Assembly: GCA_964565415.1 (NCBI GenBank)
Contig: CAZMEX010000003.1
Location: forward strand, 1 to 64,000
DNA length: 64,000 bases
Source: JAIOSM01 sp964565415
Lineage (GTDB): Bacteria > Desulfobacterota > Desulfobacteria > Desulfobacterales > Desulfobacteraceae
Direction: 5' to 3'
This document shows positions 57,985 to 64,000 of this stretch, in pieces; the first letter of the stretch is position 1, and each line of letters begins with the position of its first letter. The position numbers and the translations under genes were made by a program. Below the pieces are notes generated by a model. That model searched no databases. It saw nothing but the letters and a program-made list of their open reading frames with translations, and was not told where the DNA came from.

Positions 57985-60663
57985 GTGGGAAAAAAAGAGA
58001 TATATCTAATAGATGGCAGTGCATATCTTCATCGTGCATATCATGCAATTAAAAATTTATCCACCTCAACAGGGCATCCTACCAACGCCACCTTTGGTTT
58101 TACAAAGATGATATTGAAGTTTTTAAAAGAGAAGAGTCCTGAATTTGCTGTTGTTTTTTTTGATGTAAAAGGACCTACTTTCAGGCACAAAATGTATAAA
58201 AACTATAAGGCAAACAGACCGCCCATGGAAGAGAGCATGGCAGTTCAGATCCCAGATATAAAAAGAGTGATAAATGTTTTAAATATTGCACTTGTAGAAA
58301 AACAGGGCTTTGAAGCTGATGACCTTATTGGCACCTATGCGCGGCTTGCCCAGGAACAAAACTTTAAAGTTGTCATGGTCTCAGGAGACAAAGATTTTAC
58401 ACAGCTTATCACTGATGATTGTAAACTCTGGGATCCCATGAAAGATAAAGAGACAGACATTGCCCGGGTTAAGAGAGATTTTAACATCACCCCGGCTGAG
58501 TTCATTGATATGCTGGGCCTTGCAGGAGATAAATCAGACAATGTGCCAGGAGTTCCTGGAGTCGGACCAAAAACAGCCGGCAACCTGATAGCACAATATA
58601 AATCAATGGAAAATGTATATAAAAATATTGAAGATTTAAAAAAGAAAAAAAAATTATATCAAAATTTACTGGAAAACAGAGAAAATGCATTTTTAAGCAA
58701 AGATCTTGTAACAATAGACAGGTTTGTTAAAGTTAAAGATCCCATTGAGAACTTTAAAATTGAAAATCCTGAAAAGGCGGACGTTGCAGCTCTCTTTAGA
58801 GAATATGAATTCAAATCTCTTGCAATAGAGTATTCAGGGACAGAAGACCTATCAAAAAAGGATTATCAGCTTATTACAGGGATTGAAGATATCAAGGACC
58901 TTGTAAAAAATCTTGAAAAACATAAGGTGTTTGCCATAGATACAGAGACCACATCTAAAACACCAATGCTTGCAGACCTTGTCGGCCTCTCTTTCTCCTA
59001 TAAAAAACATCAGGGGTTTTATATTCCTGTGGGGCATGTTGATGAAGATAAGCTTGCACAGCCTGACATGGAAAGAGTTCTTCAAATATTAAAACCGGTT
59101 CTTGAGAACCCTGATATAAAAAAAGTAGGACAAAATATAAAATATGACTACATTGTACTTGCAAAATGTGGCATTAAACTTCAAGGCATTGTCTTTGATA
59201 CAATGATAGCTTCCTACCTTTTGAACCCTTCAATGCGCGGGCACAGCCTTGATCAGATAGCAATGACTCTGTTTGGATATAAAACCATATCCTATGAAGA
59301 TGTTACAGGAAAAGGGAAAAAGCAAAAAGGCTTTGAGGAGATTAAGATATCTGAAGCTGGGAATTATGCAGCTGAGGATGCAGATATTACCTTTATGGCA
59401 TATCAGGAACTGCTGCAGGATGTTATCAATTTTAAGCTTTATGACCTTATGGAAAAAATTGAGATACCGCTGGTTTATGTGCTTGCAGCAATGGAAATGC
59501 AGGGAATTAAAATTGATAGAAAGCAGCTTAATATACTTTCTGATAACTTCAGCCAGGAACTTGATGTTTTGGAGCAGAATATTTATGATATTTCAGGTGA
59601 GACATTCAATATAAAATCATCCCAGCAGTTAGGAGAGATTCTTTTTGAAAAATTGAACCTTCCTGTAATTAAAAAGACCAAAAAAACCAAAGGTTACTCA
59701 ACTGATGTTGAAGTTTTAAAGGCGTTATCTTCAAAACATGAACTTCCGGAAAAGATATTAAGGTATAGAACCATTGGAAAACTTAAATCAACCTATGTAG
59801 ATTCTTTAAAAAAACTTGCCAATATTGAGACAGACAGAGTGCACACCTCTTTTAACCAAACAATCACAGCAACGGGAAGATTGAGCAGTTCAAATCCCAA
59901 TCTTCAGAATATACCCATAAAGACAGAAGAGGGTAGAAAAATCAGGGAAACATTTATTCCCAGGCAAGGCTGTTGCCTTGTTTCTGCTGATTACTCCCAG
60001 ATAGAGCTGCGTATCCTTGCCCATTGTGCTGAAGATGAAATTTTAATTGAAGCTTTTTTGAATAATGAGGATATTCATACAAGAACAGCAATGGAAGTCT
60101 TTGGCGTTATCACGGAATTTGTAACAAACGAGTTGCGAAATCAGGCAAAGGCTATAAATTTTGGAATTGTTTATGGCATGAGTGCTTTTGGACTCTCCAA
60201 AGAACTTGATATCAGCAGAAAAATGGCACAAAATTATATTGATAACTATTTTAAAAGATATTCCGGTGTAAAGCGATTCATTGATATAACAATTGAACAG
60301 GCAGAAAAAAATCTCGAGGTTACAACCCTTTTGGGCAGAAAACGCAAACTGAATGAAATCACTTCTTCCAATGCCAATATTAGAAATTTTGCACAAAGGG
60401 CAGCAATAAATACTCCTATTCAGGGAAGTGCTGCTGACCTTATAAAACTTGCCATGATAGAAATGGACAGAGCAATTAAGGCAAAGGATTTAGAGTCAAA
60501 AATGCTTTTGTCAGTTCATGATGAGATAATATTTGAAGTCCCCTTTAGTGAAGAAGAGACTCTGATAAATCTTGCAAAACAGGAGATGGAAAATATATTT
60601 GATTTAAAAGTACCCCTTCTGGTGAATATCTCATCGGGTGAGTCCTGGGCACAGGCACACTAG
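57985..60663 (+). CDS. polA: DNA polymerase I
   Basis: An 892-residue protein starting at GTG 57985 behind AAGGGAG. The 5' nuclease domain (about 1-290) has YLIDGSAYLHRAYHA, DLIGTYARLA, VMVSGDKDFTQLI and GLAGDKSDNVPGVPGVGPKTA. The 3'-5' exonuclease domain keeps its acidic set: FAIDTETTS, GQNIKYDYIVL and YAAEDADITF, so proofreading looks active. The polymerase domain has SADYSQIELRILAH, RNQAKAINFGIVYGMSAFGLS and LLSVHDEIIFEVP. It fills gaps in replication and repair. Confidence 0.97.
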   Translation: MGKKEIYLIDGSAYLHRAYHAIKNLSTSTGHPTNATFGFTKMILKFLKEKSPEFAVVFFDVKGPTFRHKMYKNYKANRPPMEESMAVQIPDIKRVINVLNIALVEKQGFEADDLIGTYARLAQEQNFKVVMVSGDKDFTQLITDDCKLWDPMKDKETDIARVKRDFNITPAEFIDMLGLAGDKSDNVPGVPGVGPKTAGNLIAQYKSMENVYKNIEDLKKKKKLYQNLLENRENAFLSKDLVTIDRFVKVKDPIENFKIENPEKADVAALFREYEFKSLAIEYSGTEDLSKKDYQLITGIEDIKDLVKNLEKHKVFAIDTETTSKTPMLADLVGLSFSYKKHQGFYIPVGHVDEDKLAQPDMERVLQILKPVLENPDIKKVGQNIKYDYIVLAKCGIKLQGIVFDTMIASYLLNPSMRGHSLDQIAMTLFGYKTISYEDVTGKGKKQKGFEEIKISEAGNYAAEDADITFMAYQELLQDVINFKLYDLMEKIEIPLVYVLAAMEMQGIKIDRKQLNILSDNFSQELDVLEQNIYDISGETFNIKSSQQLGEILFEKLNLPVIKKTKKTKGYSTDVEVLKALSSKHELPEKILRYRTIGKLKSTYVDSLKKLANIETDRVHTSFNQTITATGRLSSSNPNLQNIPIKTEEGRKIRETFIPRQGCCLVSADYSQIELRILAHCAEDEILIEAFLNNEDIHTRTAMEVFGVITEFVTNELRNQAKAINFGIVYGMSAFGLSKELDISRKMAQNYIDNYFKRYSGVKRFIDITIEQAEKNLEVTTLLGRKRKLNEITSSNANIRNFAQRAAINTPIQGSAADLIKLAMIEMDRAIKAKDLESKMLLSVHDEIIFEVPFSEEETLINLAKQEMENIFDLKVPLLVNISSGESWAQAH

Positions 60664-60671
60664 ACCAAATT

Positions 60672-61859
60672 TTAGTTAATCACCTTGAGCATCAGAGGTA
60701 AAGCTGCCATTGTGCCTAGGGTGCTTCCAATATTTGTAAAAACAACTACCAGTAAAATTCTGATAACACTGTTTTTCCAAAAACCTTTAATGGAAAGTAT
60801 ATCTTCAGAGATTGCTTCAAAATCTTTTACTTTTGGTTTTCTGGCAAAGGCTTCCACAAGCCCTGAAACCCAGCCTGCTGCTATCATGGGATTTAAAGAT
60901 GTCAGGGGTGCTGCAAGTATGGCAGAAATAATGGTATAGGGGTGAGCAAGGGCTGCTATTGCACCAATGCCTGCAAAAATACCATTGGCAGCAATCCAGA
61001 ACCATATCATGTCAGCACCTGCACTTTTACCGCCCATTAAAAAACCTGTTACCAAAAGACCAAGTACAACTGCTGGAATCAGCCATTTTAAAATTTTTCC
61101 GGTTTTCCCGGCAGGGGGAAGAAAGTTGAGTTCTTCACAGCTTTTTCCACTATTGTCGGCAATATATCTTTTTATGCCGGGCACATGACCTGCACCCACA
61201 ACAGCTATGATATTTTCTCCCGGTGCATTTTTGATTTTTTCAGCAAGATACATATCTCTTTCATCAATTAGAATTTTTTCAATTTCCGGGTGTGATTTTT
61301 TTACATCGGACAGAATGCTTTGGAGCATATCTTCCTGCTTCATTTTTTCTATCTCCTCTTCGGTAATATCATCCGAGGCTCCAATGGAGAATATAAGCTG
61401 GAATATAAGTTTTACTTTTTTAAAAAATCCCATACCTCTCCAGATTCTGGAGAGTGTAATCTGAATATCTCTGTCAGCAGGAACAATAACAGCATCTGTC
61501 TCTTTTGCTGCAAATACGGCATTGATCATCTCCTGTCCCGGCTGAATATCAAATTTTTTTGCTATTCTTTTTTGAAAGGCTGCAAGTATCAGGTTAATAA
61601 ATAGTAATGAAGCTTTCTTTTCCCGAATGATTTTAATAATATCCATGTTGCGCCATCTATCTTTATCTTCAATGGATTCAAGCCTTTTATCACAAAGTTC
61701 AACACAAACAGTATCAGGGTTTTCTTCAAGGATAGTTTTTTGTACAAATTCAGCACTCTCTTTTGAAACATGTGCAGTGCCAATAAGTCTGACCATTTTT
61801 CCTTCTTCTAAAACAATATCAGTATAGTTATTGTTATTTTCTTCCTGTAAAGTGTCCAT
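60672..61859 (-). CDS. TraB/GumN-family membrane protein (TIKI-like)
   Basis: A 395-residue protein, start ATG 61859 (a TTG six bases upstream is possible). The N-terminal domain (about 20-240) has RLIGTAHVSKESAEFVQ, the DTVCVELCDKRLE segment, VPADRDIQITLSRIW and VVGAGHVPGIKRY, the conserved His/Glu/Asp positions of the TraB/Tiki fold. The C-terminal 150 residues have four to five membrane helices. Some family members act as metalloproteases; TraB itself is involved in pheromone shutdown. Function here is unknown. Convergent with polA. Confidence 0.88.
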   Translation of the reverse strand: MDTLQEENNNNYTDIVLEEGKMVRLIGTAHVSKESAEFVQKTILEENPDTVCVELCDKRLESIEDKDRWRNMDIIKIIREKKASLLFINLILAAFQKRIAKKFDIQPGQEMINAVFAAKETDAVIVPADRDIQITLSRIWRGMGFFKKVKLIFQLIFSIGASDDITEEEIEKMKQEDMLQSILSDVKKSHPEIEKILIDERDMYLAEKIKNAPGENIIAVVGAGHVPGIKRYIADNSGKSCEELNFLPPAGKTGKILKWLIPAVVLGLLVTGFLMGGKSAGADMIWFWIAANGIFAGIGAIAALAHPYTIISAILAAPLTSLNPMIAAGWVSGLVEAFARKPKVKDFEAISEDILSIKGFWKNSVIRILLVVVFTNIGSTLGTMAALPLMLKVIN

Positions 61860-62076
61860 TTCCAATAGTTGACCCTCTGACTTTTATATTTATGAAAAGA
61901 TGAATCATAGAATATAATCATTTTGTTATTGAAGGCAATAAAATATTTTTCTTTAAATATCCTGGAATTTATTATAATCAAAAAAGAGGATAGTCGACCA
62001 ATGGAATGAAAAATGCTTGTCACTATTTAATGATTGCAAATAAATAATATATCTTTTGCTTTTCAGGAGTTGTGTC

Positions 62077-63600
62077 ATGGAATTCATATTTGCCGATTTT
62101 TTAGATACTTACCGGTCAAAAATTATCAAAGAGTGGGTTGAAAAACTTCACAGTGAGTGTGGCGAACAATATACTAAAAGACCAGTTGAGGAACTTAAAG
62201 GGAACATAACCCAGGCAGTTGATGCAAATTTCCAGGTGTTGGTTCATGAAAATTATGATGCAATCAATGTTTTCATAGACAGAATCACTGGCATGCGGTT
62301 AAAAACCGGATTTTTATTGTCTGATGTACAAAAAGCATTTGAGCTTTATCGAATAATTGTATCACGATTTCTTATCTTTAATATATCCCCAAAACAATTC
62401 CATAAAGCAGTGGGGAGGCTGAACAGCTGTCTTGCCTATACAATACATAGATTCAGTGATCATTTCCAGGATATGCATCAAAAAAAGATTTTACAGCAGA
62501 ACAGAGAGCTGGAACAAAAGGTGAAGCAGCGCACAGTCGCTCTTGAAGAGTCTGAGAGAAAATATAAAACCCTTGTTGAAGAGATTAATGATGGATATTT
62601 TGTTATTCAAAATGAGGTCATTGTCTTTGCAAACCAGGCATTTTGCAGTATGCATGGATATGAAAAGCTGGATGATGTAAAAGGGCGTAAATTTGGCAGC
62701 TTTGTGGCACCATCAAGCAGAAAACAGGTTCTTGGCATTTATTCAGATATTTCAGATCAAAAAACGACCCAGCAGGTTTTTGAATATAAGCGGTTGATGT
62801 ATTCAAAAAAGGAGTTTCCCACAGAGATCCACGGAAAAACAACACGTTATGATAATAAAATATCAAGCATTGGTATATGCCGGGATATTACCGAGCGTGT
62901 TGCAATGGAAAAAAAGGCGCGGGAAAATGAACGCATGGTCTATATTGGTTACATAACAGCATCACTATCCCATGAAATCAGAAATCCCCTTTCAGCAGTA
63001 AAATTAAACCTGCAGATTTTAAAAAAAAATCACGAAATAAAGGGCAATAATAAAAGAAGGGTTAATATTTCAGTTGCCGAGGTTATACGGTTAGAAAAAA
63101 TTCTAAATCAGCTTTTGGACTTTGCAAAGCCATTAACACTAAATTTAGAATACCATGATATTGCTCAGATTTTATATTCATATATTGAACTTTTAGATAT
63201 AAAATTTAAAGAGAAAAACCTTCTTGTGGATACAGAATTTGATAACAGCATATCAAAACTCCTTGTAGATTCAGATAAGCTCGGGCAGGCATTTATTAAT
63301 TTGTTGCTCAATGCAATTGAATCATCTGATCCCTTTGGTGAAATTTTTATTAAATATCAACCATGCTCAAATGATGACAAGTTTGTCCAGGTGACAATAA
63401 GTGACAGAGGTGTTGGGTTTCCTTTAAAAAACAGCAAAGATATTTTTAAACCTTTTTTTACAACTAAAACCAAAGGGGTGGGTTTAGGGCTTGCAAATGT
63501 GAAAAGAATTATTGAAGCTCACAAAGGTTTTGTGTCGGTAAAAAAAAGGGAGACAAAAGGCTCCTCTTTTTCCATGATGATTCCTGTAAGGAGTACTTAA
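62077..63600 (+). CDS. Sensor histidine kinase with RsbRD-like N-terminal and PAS domains
   Basis: A 507-residue soluble kinase from ATG 62077, eight bases after AGGAG. Residues about 5-140 resemble the globin-like RsbRD N-terminal sensor domain (FLDTYRSKIIKEWVEKLHSE, GMRLKTGFLLSDVQKAFELY). A coiled coil (LEQKVKQRTVALEESERKYK) leads to a PAS domain (about 165-290). The His is in SLSHEIRNPLSAV; the ATPase domain has an N box near INLLLNAIESS, then DRGVGFP and GVGLGLANVKRIIEAH. The stop overlaps the response regulator ATG (TAATG), identifying its partner. Confidence 0.93.
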   Translation: MEFIFADFLDTYRSKIIKEWVEKLHSECGEQYTKRPVEELKGNITQAVDANFQVLVHENYDAINVFIDRITGMRLKTGFLLSDVQKAFELYRIIVSRFLIFNISPKQFHKAVGRLNSCLAYTIHRFSDHFQDMHQKKILQQNRELEQKVKQRTVALEESERKYKTLVEEINDGYFVIQNEVIVFANQAFCSMHGYEKLDDVKGRKFGSFVAPSSRKQVLGIYSDISDQKTTQQVFEYKRLMYSKKEFPTEIHGKTTRYDNKISSIGICRDITERVAMEKKARENERMVYIGYITASLSHEIRNPLSAVKLNLQILKKNHEIKGNNKRRVNISVAEVIRLEKILNQLLDFAKPLTLNLEYHDIAQILYSYIELLDIKFKEKNLLVDTEFDNSISKLLVDSDKLGQAFINLLLNAIESSDPFGEIFIKYQPCSNDDKFVQVTISDRGVGFPLKNSKDIFKPFFTTKTKGVGLGLANVKRIIEAHKGFVSVKKRETKGSSFSMMIPVRST

Positions 63601-64000
63601 TGGCTAAAATATTAGTAATAGATGATGAACTCTCCATTCTTGAATCCCTTGAGATGTTTTTGAATGAAAAAGGCTATGAAGTTTTAACTGCAAAGAGAGG
63701 TAAAAAAGGGTTGGAGCTGTTTTTAAAAGAGTGCCCCCTGATTGTGATCCTTGATATAAGGCTGCCTGATTTAAATGGGTTGGATATCCTTAAAAGCATG
63801 GTTAGCAGCAATGTGTCTGCAAAGATAATAATGATTACAGCTTTTCAGGATATGGAGTCAACTATACTTGCAATGAGAAGAGGTGCGTTTGATTATATTC
63901 ATAAGCCTCTTGATGTTGATGAAATTGAAAAAGCTGTTGATCGTGCAATAAATATTCTTGAAATTGACAAGAAAACCCCGACCCTTGAAATTAAAGAGAA
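63600..64000 (+). CDS. Response regulator (partial, 3' end off window)
   Basis: ATG at 63600 overlaps the kinase stop. The 133 residues seen are a complete receiver domain: ILVIDDELSI, phospho-acceptor Asp in VILDIRLPDLNGLDIL, Thr in IMITAFQD, and Lys in YIHKPLDVDEIEKAV. The sequence continues past the domain end with EIDKKTPTLEIKE, so an output domain may follow; a sigma-54 activator is possible but not visible. Cognate regulator of the upstream kinase. Confidence 0.92.
   Translation, partial: MAKILVIDDELSILESLEMFLNEKGYEVLTAKRGKKGLELFLKECPLIVILDIRLPDLNGLDILKSMVSSNVSAKIIMITAFQDMESTILAMRRGAFDYIHKPLDVDEIEKAVDRAINILEIDKKTPTLEIKE

Noticed and set aside
1..64000. CRISPR arrays, tRNA or rRNA genes, insertion sequences
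   Set aside because: Intergenic regions were read for regular spaced repeats, cloverleaf-like segments and transposase motifs; none was found.

Overview
The window looks like a draft-assembly segment (100-base N gap at 7384-7483) of an AT-rich, anaerobic, sulfate-reducing Desulfobacterota genome, most likely of the Desulfobacteraceae type. The evidence is a dsrA-dsrB-dsrD-dsrN locus, a tetraheme cytochrome c3, a rubredoxin, the futalosine menaquinone enzyme MqnD, several TRAP and two-component genes, and low-GC coding sequence throughout. The genus is inference; no rRNA or other phylogenetic marker was found.

Layout. 1-1154 (minus): a rubredoxin followed by a MetE/UROD-like zinc methyltransferase that runs off the left edge. 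1271-6225 (plus): a TetR regulator translationally coupled to an ADP-forming acyl-CoA synthetase, an AI-2E family membrane protein and ApbE. 6283-8884: ferritin, a Tat translocon pair (broken by the gap) and cytochrome c3. 8937-15253 (minus): the dissimilatory sulfite reductase locus dsrABDN and, further upstream on the same strand, a TPR gene coupled to an unrecognised gene. 15527-21746: a secreted CARDB-repeat protein, a DapA-family lyase, a YkgJ-type cysteine-cluster protein, BamD, the TrxB/TrxA pair and PurN.

21771-29563 holds the least ordinary block: a frame-disrupted remnant, then a co-directional run encoding a membrane-anchored protein, a TelA family protein, a DUF4178-like protein, a large lipoprotein with an Arg/Gly-rich tail, a four-repeat DUF350 membrane protein, a membrane-bound aminopropyltransferase-like enzyme and an LpxT-like lipid A phosphotransferase. 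I read this as a candidate envelope-stress or envelope-modification module linking polyamine-like chemistry to lipid A charge.

29904-38050 is housekeeping (mqnD, tilS, ftsH, folP, ybbR, coaX) followed by a response regulator and a thioredoxin-fold/HEAT protein. The cdaA gene often found between folP and ybbR is absent. 38148-40979 is an accessory pair: a DUF2235 hydrolase with a lectin-like tail and a membrane protein. 41354-44037 is lnt and prfB; prfB needs a programmed +1 frameshift. 44034-51826 is a divergent catabolic unit: gntR, dctPQM and pxpABC on the minus strand, with a biotin carrier and biotin carboxylase on the plus strand, around a long palindrome. This suggests uptake and ATP/biotin-dependent breakdown of 5-oxoproline or a related small acid. 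51936-64000 holds a phosphoesterase, a ParB-like/AsnC-like fusion coupled to a multi-PAS kinase, hisD, a tiny Cys-rich protein, polA, a TraB-family protein, and a RsbRD-like/PAS kinase with its response regulator, cut by the right edge.
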